This document shows positions 12,287 to 22,400 of a stretch of 35,667 bases of DNA, one piece after another. The notes beneath the pieces are model-generated. The model saw only the letters and a program-made list of their open reading frames with translations, was not told the origin of the DNA and ran no database searches. Both the position numbers and the translations under genes were made by a program. The DNA lies in contig ML210401.1 of NCBI GenBank assembly GCA_004369085.1, positions 1 through 35,667 of the forward strand, given 5' to 3'. Source of the DNA: Coprinopsis marcescibilis. Taxonomy: Eukaryota > Basidiomycota > Agaricomycetes > Agaricales > Psathyrellaceae. Each line of letters begins with the position of its first letter. Positions within the stretch are counted from its first letter, which is position 1.

Positions 12287-14730
12287 AGGCGGCCTGGTAG
12301 ATGGGTGGTGTATGCGGGCGGGCGCGTTTAACGTCGGGCGTCGGGCGTTACTGGACTAGGAGCGGGCGCGTTGCGGCTTTCGCGACGCGTATCTAGGGCT
12401 GACGCGATCGGTTAGGATGCAACTAACTGCAAAGGCGCCCTGGATCGACATACACATGGCAGTACACTCAACAAATTCTTGCTCTTCACATAGTCACCCG
12501 GCCAGGGCCCAGGGTGCTCTGAAGGTAGTTGGCAGGCTGATATGCCTCGTGCCGCGTCTAGCTTGTCGGGTTGTCCGTCCGTCCGGGGGTATTTACCTTG
12601 GAGGCGGGATGACTCGACACGCTACGCAATGCTTCAAGCTCCAAGCCCCAGTTCAAGTGCACATTAACAGTAGCGTGGCAGCTTGTAATAATAACAGGCC
12701 TGCAAGCGAACCCACTGTCCGGATGATACGTTCTAAACAATGTAGGTAGACAGACTGACGTTCAGCTTCGTTAGATGGGGGCGTGGCAGCGTGGAACTCG
12801 AATTCCAATTTATTATCCGGTTGCCCAGCGTGTACGTAGCGTGTTGCCGAGGGCGGTACGCGCCTGCCTACATACATACGGTAAGTAGGTATGTACATAA
12901 CATAGATCGGCCTGGGTAAGGTGAGGATGAGGTAGCTGAGGATGGGGGCAGGTACGTTGGTGGCGGGTGGCATGGGGCGGCGCACCTGATAGGCTACGTA
13001 TGGGTGACTAGCTGGCCTGGCCGAGCCTCTGGTTCCCGAGTCCCGACTCCCGAGTGTATGGCATGTGTGGCGGCGTGCATGGTCCGCCGATTGACCCAAC
13101 CTTGAGGCTATTGCATGGATTAAAGATAACACTCATCTTGAACGTTCGGGATTTGGGGCTAGGATCTGAGCAGCGTGTACAAGGTACTCGAAGCTTCTGG
13201 CACAACTTTTTGCTGCTGATCACGATCTGGAGCCTGTCCGTCCGTCCGTCATGAGCTTTAGCATTAGTATGTTATGTATTTTCAAAGAATTCGTAAGGGA
13301 CTCGTCAGCGGTTCCAGCACGGCAGAACGCGATGATCATGAATCATACGTACGTCATAAAGATTCCAAAGCGCACACGTTAATCGATGCCCTTCCCGAGC
13401 TGCATATGAAAGAAAAGCCACAGTGCCACAGACGGCGATGGAGACCTACCGAACAAAGGGAAAAGAAAGACCTGAAAGGAAATGAAAGGGCTGTTGTTCT
13501 CAAATTTGTGATTTGGATGAATGGCAAGTATGGTTCGGAGCAAGTGGGATTCGTCAGCGGGGGAGGAATCATGTAAAACGCGATTGTGACTCGTCGAGTG
13601 AGGTGGATGGTTCTAGCATGGCGGTGGAATCTAGATCGTGACGATGACTCGTCGAGGGATGTACCGGGATGTGGCTCAGGCCTCAGACTGAATTCTCGGT
13701 GAAAAAGGAATCTGTTTACTGTCGACTTGGAAGGATGCTGGAGGTAGAGACATCGATGGTGGTTACAGGTGGCTTCGGGTCGGGATACCGACAGGAAACG
13801 AGGCCTCAGAGCCCCTTTCTGGACAAGATGTGAGTTATTCGAGGGCAAGGGCAAGATTATCGATGGGTTTATGATGAACCCCAGATTCAGACGGTCCTCC
13901 GCAGACAAAGAGTGACTGGAAAGCATTGTTAGCTGTGGTTGGTATATATCGACCAGGATCCCGGGGCGAGTGGGAGATCATAGAAGGATACAATGAAAGT
14001 TCCGCCCGAGATTGTGCTGATTAGCAGTGATATGTATCGAAACTATAGGACTATGCTACTGAGACAAAAAGTTTTTCTGGTCGCAGGCAGTGCGGTGAAA
14101 TCTTCGCGCAGAACGCAACACGTTTCATGTCGTCGAGATATCACGGAACAGTTGATGGTCACCGTGGGAGCTGTGGTCGGGCAATTGCCCTAACCCTAGT
14201 GGACACATGCTTGCCTTGCAGACACAAATCTCGATTACAATTGATTAAAGACGCATGTTGAAAGGGAGCTTTAGCAGCAAAGCAAAAGGGGAACCAGTTT
14301 GTCTGTTTGTTTGTACGCGCGGGCTCCCAAAGCGGTGCCTTCCTTTTTGGGACATAGCCGTTTCTCTATTTATCCATGATGAATCTTGCAAGCGAGAATT
14401 TCCCCTTCGCCCTATCCAATATTTCACTTATCCACGCCCACCCTCGGGGTGCTATCAACTGGCTGGCCTCATGCTCACCCTAGCTCACGGATGTTCCTGC
14501 GACGTGTGCGCTGAGGAATATGGCCCCCACCGTCTGCCCCATTCCATTCCCTGCGGTGCGCAAGAATTCCCCCATTTTCCCCCGTTTTTCCTCATTTTTT
14601 TCCGCTTTCAGGGCATGTACTGTGCGCCAGTTGCTGCACGAGCATCGTCGAAAAGACGTCCTCCCGCCTTGCTCCTGCCTGTCCGTTCTGTCGCGAACAC
14701 TTCAATGGCGACTCGATACGCTTGATCCGT

Positions 14731-16007
14731 ATGGACTTTACGACCAGTGGCTGGAGCACTCCACGGCGTATGCCCACCATCGAAACAAGCTATGGCATCA
14801 ACAGCGAGGTCCTGGCCCGCAGGACAGAGCGTCTTCTCTCGACGACCGACGGACTCTCGAGGACCCGTCTCGAGGCCCGTCGTCTCGAGGACAAGGTGGC
14901 AAAGGTGGCCGCTAAAAAATGCTCGGTGGAAGAGGTCTCTGCTCTTCACAAGGAGCTTGAGGATTGGCTGTTGGCGGAGCGGGATGACCAGGTGCGTAAT
15001 CGCTTTGCTCGCACCCGAGTGACTCTTTCTGACTTTTCACCCGGCTCTTTCTGCGCAGACCCCGTCGCTGTACCTCAGCGCTGCCCTGTTGCGCGCCATT
15101 CTCATGAACCACATGGCCCACTCCGAAGCCAGCAAAAACGCAAAAAACTCTGAAAACCACTACAAGAATAAAATTGCAGACATTGAACACAGTAACGACA
15201 AACTCGAATCGGAGTTACGACGGTAAGCCCTTGCGCCGTGCCTGATGCTGAAAATTTTCTGTGTACTTACGATATCCCCGACTGTTTCGCTTCCCACCAG
15301 ACAAGTGAGTCTATTTTACTGTTGCGGATTACGTTTGACTGACTCTATTCGCTTGCTAGCGCCTTCAATATACACAAAAATCTCAAGAATGCCAGCTGCT
15401 GCGAGCGGAGATCAGCCAGCTGAAAGGGCTGGCATCGCGTCTCGGCGTGCAGCCGAGTCAGTTCCCGCAGACGACGCCTATCGTTGAGGAGCCGCCGTCG
15501 CCTCCGACATCTCCCAGCCCCTACTCGACTCAGCAGACTCCTGTCTCCCGCTTCCATTCGCGGTCAGCGTCCATGTCCGCCCGGCCTTCTACCCCGGCTG
15601 CCACTCCCATCGCGCCGTCGCGCTCGCATACCCCGGGCGTCTCGTCGGCTTCCCAGTCCGCCCGGTCCCACACACCATCGCCGCGGGCTCCGCCACCGTC
15701 CAGCCGGTCGTATACGCCTGCGCCTATGCCTTCGCCGCCAGTTGCGCACGTTCCCCGTTACTCTGCGACACCCGCTCCTATGCATCATAGCATGCGTTCG
15801 TATACGCCTGCCGCCCCGCTCATCCCGCCCAAGCCCCGTCGCTTGTCCCAGTCTTCCCCAGGAATAATGCATAGGACCATGTCCGAAGAAAAGGCCGACG
15901 CTCATGAACGCTGGCTCCCGCCCAACCTCACAAATCTGAGCCCGCCTTCTCGCGGCTTCTCTTCGGCTGCTCACGCCGCTTCTCGACTTCGCGACCTGCC
16001 CATGTAA
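14731..16007 (+). CDS. Coiled-coil, Ser/Pro-rich protein (358 aa, 4 exons)
   Basis: I do not recognise a named family. Exons are 14731-14991, 15059-15222, 15301-15304 and 15360-16007 (1077 nt in total). Introns of 67, 78 and 55 nt are GT-AG, and all three join in frame. Exon 3 is only 4 nt (acaa), between ...cccaccag and gtgagt; without it the frame hits a TGA at 15421. The N-terminal half (about residues 25-165) is helical and charged, with coiled-coil-like stretches (for example RLEARRLEDKVAKVAAKK, later IADIEHSNDKLESELRR and QLLRAEISQLKGL). From about residue 173 the protein is Ser/Pro/Thr-rich and probably disordered, with four R-S-[HY]-T-P motifs near residues 231, 245, 259 and 289. These are possible sites for proline-directed kinases. 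The overall shape suggests a scaffold or cytoskeletal/polarity adaptor; that is inference only. The start is the first ATG in frame. Gene-free stretches of more than 8 kb lie on both sides. Confidence 0.75.
15301..15304 (+). other. Predicted 4-nt micro-exon
   Basis: The four bases acaa are flanked by an acceptor (ttcccaccag) and a consensus donor (gtgagt). They complete an Arg codon begun in exon 2 and add a Gln codon. This keeps the frame of the strongly coding last exon. The flanking introns (78 and 55 nt) have normal basidiomycete sizes. Confidence 0.65.
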
Positions 16008-17150
16008 TTTAAAACACCTTCCTGGTGTGGGTGACGGCCTCTCGCTCTACACGTTTCTTCTCGGACTCTCTTCTTTTGTCTCACGGAATCGCTTTCCTGC
16101 TGTTGATCGAGTTTCTGCTCTGCATTGTACTACCTTAAAGTCTTTACTATTTTTTCTTCTTGCTTTCAACTCTTTTTTTTCTTTCTCTTTTCCCCTGCCT
16201 ATTCCCCCTGCCTGGATCACACATTTCTACCTGTATACCGGTGTGCTGGTCCACCACCTTTCGCTTCGCTTCTTTGCCCAGTCTCTTCTCACATTTGGCA
16301 TTCAGACTTCCACAGTCTCCTAATCGCCGAAAAAGTATCCCTTATACCTATTTTTATTATGGAGCGCTGTCCTTGTTGACGACGCGCGTGTCCATCGTTT
16401 CGCTTTCCTTTTCTCTCCTGCATATTTCCACTCTGCATTTCTTTCTCTCTTGTCTCTGCCCATCTTCATTCTCATCTTCCTCGATATCTTTTTCCCTCAG
16501 TCTGCATCCCCTCTAGATGTGCATATATGTGATCGCTCACGGCGATCGCTGGCACCACCCATCTGTAGCATTGAATTTTTATTCGCTCGTGACTTGACTA
16601 TTCGTCTTCTCGCCTGTGATGTTGACGATCTGTCTTGTATACCTCTTTCGCCCCGCCTTCCCGACGGACATTTCCTTTTCTTGTTCCGCCATTCCCCACA
16701 GCCCGCGCTCGTGTTTTTTGCGAGCAGAGCTTTTCCTCCCATCCTCTTCGACTTTCTTTCCTTCTTTTGTGTTTGGGGTACCTGTCGGTACCCCTTTTTC
16801 TGCATCCATATACTTTCATCCTTGCCTCTCCCCTACGTACTCTACCCCCTTCAAAGCACCCTCTTCACCACCCGCACCCTCCCGCCATTCCAGGATGTCC
16901 GCAACTCAGCCAAAGGAACATATGCGCTTATACCAAGAAAATTTATGTAGATACTTATGCATATGTTGTATATGGGTGTATGCTTTTTTTCTTTGGTTTT
17001 TGGTTTTTTTGGTCTCGTTTCTTTTTCGCTTAGTACCTTACCCTTCCGTAGAATGTTTCTGTTTCTGCCTGCGACGATTTCTCATGACTAGGCTACATAG
17101 CATCTTTTCTTCCTATTCTCCGTACACGATTTCCTGTTTGTGATGATGAT
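16008..17150 (+). other. Pyrimidine-rich 3' flank, about 1.1 kb
   Basis: Immediately after the stop of the coiled-coil gene, the plus strand is dominated by T and C with few purine runs. All three forward frames are partly open but give low-complexity Phe/Leu/Ser/Pro-rich peptides, so I read this as non-coding. It could be a long 3' UTR or a region of strand-asymmetric base composition. It contains the hairpin at 16775-16794. Confidence 0.55.
16775..16794 (+). repeat. Perfect hairpin, 8-bp stem, tetraloop, T-tract
   Basis: ggggtacc and ggtacccc pair perfectly around the loop tgtc, followed by tttttc. The shape is that of a bacterial intrinsic terminator, but in a eukaryotic 3' flank it is more likely an RNA structure of unknown role or chance. 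Confidence 0.6.
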
Positions 17151-17250
17151 ACTTTAGTACTTCTAGTGTTTAGTTGGTTTAGTGGTTAGTTAGTGACTGC
17201 GTTGTTACACTTACTTGCACATTTTATTAGTACCTATTTTTCCTGACTGC

Positions 17251-17270
17251 TCATCGCCTGTAGGCGATGA
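17251..17270 (+). repeat. Perfect hairpin, 8-bp stem, tetraloop, T-rich tail
   Basis: tcatcgcc and ggcgatga pair perfectly around the loop tgta and are followed by tttgtttt. It has the same architecture as the hairpin at 16775-16794, with an unrelated stem sequence. Confidence 0.6.
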
Positions 17271-19780
17271 TTTGTTTTGAGCCTTCCGGTTGTATGTACG
17301 TATACGTTGTATGTGTACTTACTTGCGCTGGGAGATGTGTTTGTTGTTAATACCCTTTTTGCGAATTACATTTGTGGTTTTTTTTGCATAGTGTTGCTAT
17401 GGTTATCTTTTGAAGTCTTGAGTTTTGACTATAGTGACTCCGACAGTTTGTCGTTTGGCGTGAAGAATGGCGCTGGATCTGCGCATGAATGATCATGCAT
17501 CATGATGGAAAGGTAAATGAACTTGAATGGGAGTTCATAGAATGCATTTTGGTGGCGTTGGGCGAGATAGGAATTGTTGTTTAGCAACCATGCCAAGGCT
17601 TTCAGGCGTTGTGTGAGAACAAGGATTCGGGCATACAGTAGGGTGATGGAGGCGCCCATCCCTCGTCGTACCTTTCCGTGGCGCCCGGAGTACAATAAGA
17701 TGTATGAATAGTGCAAGGTAAGGTACATTTGTGGCGGTGATTGCTATGGACTGTGTGGTAGTAGTATTTGAAATTTAGTACTTGGTACTAGGGCATTGTG
17801 AGCGATATGTAATGTATAAGCTTGTATAAGGCTGCCTTCATTCATCGGACATCCGTTTGCAGTACTTTTTTTCGTATTCGCGTTTTTGTTCATTTTTATT
17901 ACTGGTTCGTGCATACAAAGTTTGCGACTGGGATGTGATAAGGTTATGGGACCTGTAGGCTATTGTGATATGTGATATAGCTGCAGGGAAAGCCTAGTAG
18001 GGACTGGATTCGGGGGAATCCCCGCGTAGAGGCTGCCTGCTGGTAAGTGGAAAGCTTGAAGCTACTTACAATTGAAGAAGACGATTCTGCCATGCTCCGA
18101 GTCGATGCAGATGTTTGATAGGGACACCGGAGGTGAGAGGTTATTTTATGCTTTGCACTGTGGCTTTGTGCTTGTGCTTGACTTCGATGGCGAAGGGAGG
18201 GTGATGATCGGTATTTCCCAAGTTAGTGGAGGCTATATTTGCAAATTTGTAGTAGGATGTGGCGTTGGAATTTCGAGCTACTAATTTGGTGTAGGTGGTA
18301 TCTGGAGTTTGAAAGTTTGAAGGTGCGTGTTGTGGGTGAGGCTGGAGTTTGGAAGCAAGCCTTGAGGGGGTTGAACGTTGAACGTTTGTGGCTGGGATTG
18401 GTCGGTGTGGAAGTTCTGGATTTGTGGCTTGAAGCCAGTGGGATGGGATGGATGAAGAAGTCGATTGGAGGTCGTCATTGGTACGATGTGTGATGTATGA
18501 TCGTTCCCTCGCCTCAACAAGCCTCGTCAATGCCCTTCAATCTTCTTCCAATATCGTCACGGTGAACGTTGCTGGGTTTTACACCCGGCTCTCATACCCC
18601 GGCTCTCCTGCTGCTGGTTCTTCACATCGCACATTTTCATAGTTGCATTTTCATTTTTATTTCTAGTTCTAGTTCCAGCCTCCGATTGCGCATGCGATCG
18701 CGAGCGATGGGCATGTGCTCATTCGTTCATAGATAAGAGGGATATACGCGATGTCAAGCTATTCTTTGAGCTGGACCGTGTCGCAACTCAACTGGTGATC
18801 AGCCTCGCGTGACTGCGTTAGTAGTACTACTGAGTCCGCAACTGCAGTTATGTATTACCCCGCAAGTTCAGTGCACGGCTGTCGAGAAGCATCTCAGCTG
18901 AGTAAACGCGCATATACGTATAAGTATATCTGGTAGAGTTCTTCTGACTTGATGTTCCTGTCACACCGCGTGGACCCACCGTGGACTCACCGGAGGACTT
19001 GGAGGACGTATGAACATTCCAAGGTCGCAGTTGTCGCTAGTCCACTAGCACGATAAGTAATTGCTGGATTGGACGACGGGTTTGGTGAGGCTGACGCGTC
19101 CGGTGATAAACAACCTAATAGGTGGGGTGACGCGTACTATATGCGATCCCCGGGAGCAGTGGAGGAAGCAATAGGGGTACCGGCGTATAACGTGGTACTA
19201 GTAGGCCTGGAGATACGTACCATGGCAAGAAATCAGAAATGGGGTGGCACGGACATTGGCAGGTGCGGCAACATCTTACTACTATTACCCATCTGGCACC
19301 AAAAGTCCGTGGAACGAGGCGGCGGTCCCGCGATTGTCTGCAGATGCCAATCGGCGATACGCACATCGCAGTTAAGTAGCGAATACTAAATACTGGAACT
19401 TGGCAGGAGTTGCTTGGTACAGCTGACGTTGGACAAGAGACTCCACCGCGTAAACGCCAAAGTTACGCGTTGAGCTTTCCTATTCTGTCGTTGTTAGTTC
19501 TTAGTTCTGTATTCTTTCGTTCGTTTCCAAGTTCCTTCTTGCATCTCGCGCTCACTCTTCACATCTGGCGTAGATAGAAGGTCCCCGAAAGCCCCCGCTG
19601 GCGGATCCAGTGAGAAAGGCGACAACGGTTGAGCGGCACCGCGATGTGCTACATCTTGCGTTGCAACACGGTTCACAGGCCGTACAGGCTGTTCGTACCA
19701 AGTATTACAATCACTTGGTGCCCGCACACACGCCAATTTCACGACGCGACGTGGTAAGTAAGTAGCGTGCACTACTGGTT

Positions 19781-19799
19781 CCAGAGTCCAGAGTCCAGA
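19781..19799. repeat. Tandem repeat (ccagagt)2.7
   Basis: Two full copies and one partial copy of ccagagt in intergenic DNA. Confidence 0.75.
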
Positions 19800-20870
19800 C
19801 GTGCCGCCAGTTGACACGTCCACCGGTGGCACTTCGATGGATGCAGCGATAATCTTCCACAGACCAGACAGGTACGACCACGACTCACAAGTACTCCGTC
19901 ACGTCAGTTGCCTAGTTCGGTTACCTTCGCATAGTTGCTCCTCCATGTTTACTAGTACTCAGTACCGCCTGCGACTTGGGAGCCGAATCGAAGGATAACA
20001 TTGGGTGGGAAAGCGTTGGTGGGATGGTCAGGTTGGGAGTTCGGCAGAAGGAGACGCCACCATGAACGATCGATGGTCAACCCGTAGTTGGTGGGTGGGT
20101 CGAAGATAAGGAATCTTGAATGGTCATCATCGCCGTCGACCTTGGCATCGTGACAGACTCAACGAAGTACATCTGGAGCGGCAGTTCGTTGCTGACGAGC
20201 TCGAGCCTCGCTCACAAGCCGCACGGACTTCTATCGTCGACATGTGTACACACACGTGTACGTTCCTTCCCACTACGGCGATCTACGTATGTTATGCAAC
20301 TGAGTCCAGCCGATGTTTTGACGAAGTGCGTACCGCGAGCTTGGCTTGCCGTTTTCTTCCAACTCTCTACAGGCGCTCGCGTCACTGAGTCCGAGTCAGA
20401 GATTCACATGCATCATGCCATGGGAGGCTAAAAAAAGCCTTTCGAGAGAGAACAAGAAAGAGTCTACAAGTAGCTAGCTTGAGTGAGGACTCAGGAGTGT
20501 TCAGGAGACGGTTCCGCCTATTGAATCACTCAACGGCCCCACTCAGCTCTACTCAGTTCAATGAGCTCGCGGCGGAAACAATCCAGCGGCGCAACCGCAC
20601 CAAAGGACAATTGGAGACTCGGACTGATATGTCCACACCGTCGAGTTCCCGAGTCAGGGCTCCTTACGCTAAGCCCAAGCAGGTACCCCATGGGCATATG
20701 CAGACATATTGTAACGTTACCCCAACACCACCACTCCCGCGCCCAGACGGGCACTGTCAGAAACATAACCCAAATCTGATGACGCTTAACCTCATACTCC
20801 CAGGAAAAGTCTAAGTCCACGGTGGAATGTCGCGACTTCTTCATCAAGGGTGTATTTTTATAACCTGTTG

Positions 20871-20885
20871 TCATCATCATCATCA
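20871..20885. repeat. Trinucleotide run (tca/cat)5
   Basis: A short perfect trinucleotide run in intergenic DNA, bounded by gttg and caac, which makes a weak inverted repeat around it. Confidence 0.7.
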
Positions 20886-22381
20886 ACTAAGTACTCTGTC
20901 CTTACATGTAACTTCGCGACATTAGACCTTCCTTGGCAGGCGCCAAAAATGCGAAGAGATGGAGAATGGAAGCAAAATGGAAGGGCGGAAGCGAAGGCGG
21001 ATTTTGATGCCCTCCGCTAGTTTCCGTGTATGTTTTTAGCGGACAGACTTCCTGGCGCTGGCGTCCATTCAATACGAGGATAAACGCATTCGTTTTCTCA
21101 CTGGCTGTACTATGTTTGCGCAGGAAGCTAACAGAAGCACTCCGAAATACGCACACTGCGATTATACTGATGATAAACAGGGTTTCGCACTCACCAACAG
21201 GGCAAAGACACACGACGGTGGCACCGACCCACTTTAGGACCGAAGAGAATGTGAAAAACAGACAGTTGGACACCACACAGACAAGTACGTGATACGACAT
21301 CTGTGGCCATATGTGGATCAGCCGCCCACGCTCTTCCATCTCTTCAGAACCTGTGTAACGCTTCTCTTCATCAGTGTACATGAATTCTCGGATGTGCACT
21401 ACGTGCACGTATACGCACATAGCTACAGGCATGTGAGTGTAGTGTATGTAGAGAAGTGGAGCTTACCACACTGTTATGCACGCCTTGTCGCCCAATCCGG
21501 GGAGAGTCGGTGACAGAAGCGCGTATGTATTAGTGGTGGTGGCATGGAGCGGGAAGAAGTACATATGTACCTGACGTATCGGAAGCGTCATTGTCAAATT
21601 CAACTCGACTTGGGGTCTGTATATGAAACCCAAAGATGAATCAACGGATGAGGAGGAAGAAAGCACATAGAATCCTTATTCGAAGGGCCAATAGATTGAT
21701 GTCATACAGCCCCACCCCTGAAGTCGAAACAAAGACGGAAACAGTGGGACGCAGTACATTCGGAGAATTTCATCGCTGAAACCGACATAGGCACCGGAAC
21801 AACTACGACAAGAACCGTTCGAATCCCGGTGATGACGACGAAAATGGCAAGATGATAGATCGCACATTGGTGTATCTGTCCAGCCCGTACACGCAAGGCT
21901 GATGAGCTTCGATTAGACAATGGGCTTTCAGTGTAGTCGCCGAGCGCCAGACGCATAATCAGAACCAGGGGTTGCTGAAGCAGCGGTCCAGGAAAGGAAA
22001 CCCTAAACCAAGCATCGACTGCTCGGCGGTGAAAGTCAGTGCTTCCTCTCCCCGGTCCTTCTAGCTCTGGCTTGAGGAGAACCGGGGCTTCGACATCGAG
22101 CGGAAGAATTTCGTTGGGGGAGCGGTGGCTAGGACTACTACTAGCATGCCGATTTGGGAAGGGCGGACCAGGTTAGCGGCATTGGAGGGTGGGTACGTGG
22201 GGAGTGCGGAAGTCTTGCGGACGCTTCGGGGTGGATTTAGACGTCTGTAGTTTCTTGGCCCGTGTGACCATCGAGGGTAAGTACGAGGAGAACAACTGAT
22301 GAACGTGATTGAGATGACGCATTGACCATGAATGCATTTCTAGGATCCACAGTGCGTAATAGATCGCCGAGTCGGAAAGTC

Positions 22382-22400
22382 CTGCGCCGCTGCGGCGCAG
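22382..22400. repeat. 19-bp GC-rich palindrome
   Basis: ctgcgccgc and gcggcgcag are exact reverse complements around a single central T. This could be a dimeric transcription-factor site or chance. Confidence 0.6.

Larger units (their letters stand above)
5919..14730. other. 8.8-kb stretch without recognisable genes
   Basis: I read both strands and found no frame with recognisable domains, no convincing chain of small exons, and no rRNA or tRNA. The longest open frames (for example 8536-8994 and 13354-13926, both minus) look like chance. Small repeats are present: three copies of ccatat at 11895-11912, a 12-bp tandem repeat at 12259-12286, and GTCC microrepeats near 12570 and 13240. A CCAAT motif occurs near 14417, about 300 nt upstream of the next gene. 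The stretch may be regulatory, may produce non-coding RNA, or may hold eroded mobile DNA. Nothing in the sequence settles this. Confidence 0.5.

Noticed and set aside
12653..13132. 159-codon open frame on the minus strand
   Set aside because: Composition reflects local simple repeats; no recognisable protein features.
13354..13926. 190-codon open frame on the minus strand
   Set aside because: Long but without any motif, helix pattern or homology I could recognise; treated as chance.
14255..14725. 156-codon open frame just upstream of the coiled-coil gene
   Set aside because: It lies in the expected promoter/leader and ends as the real gene begins in another frame; no protein features.
16027..17143. 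Several overlapping open frames rich in Phe, Ser, Leu and Pro
   Set aside because: They arise from the T/C-rich composition, which removes stop codons in forward frames.
21805..21835. Possible tRNA T-arm (ttcgaat)
   Set aside because: The flanking bases do not form a five-pair T stem and no anticodon or acceptor stem lies upstream. The ttcgaac at about 4116 fails for the same reason.
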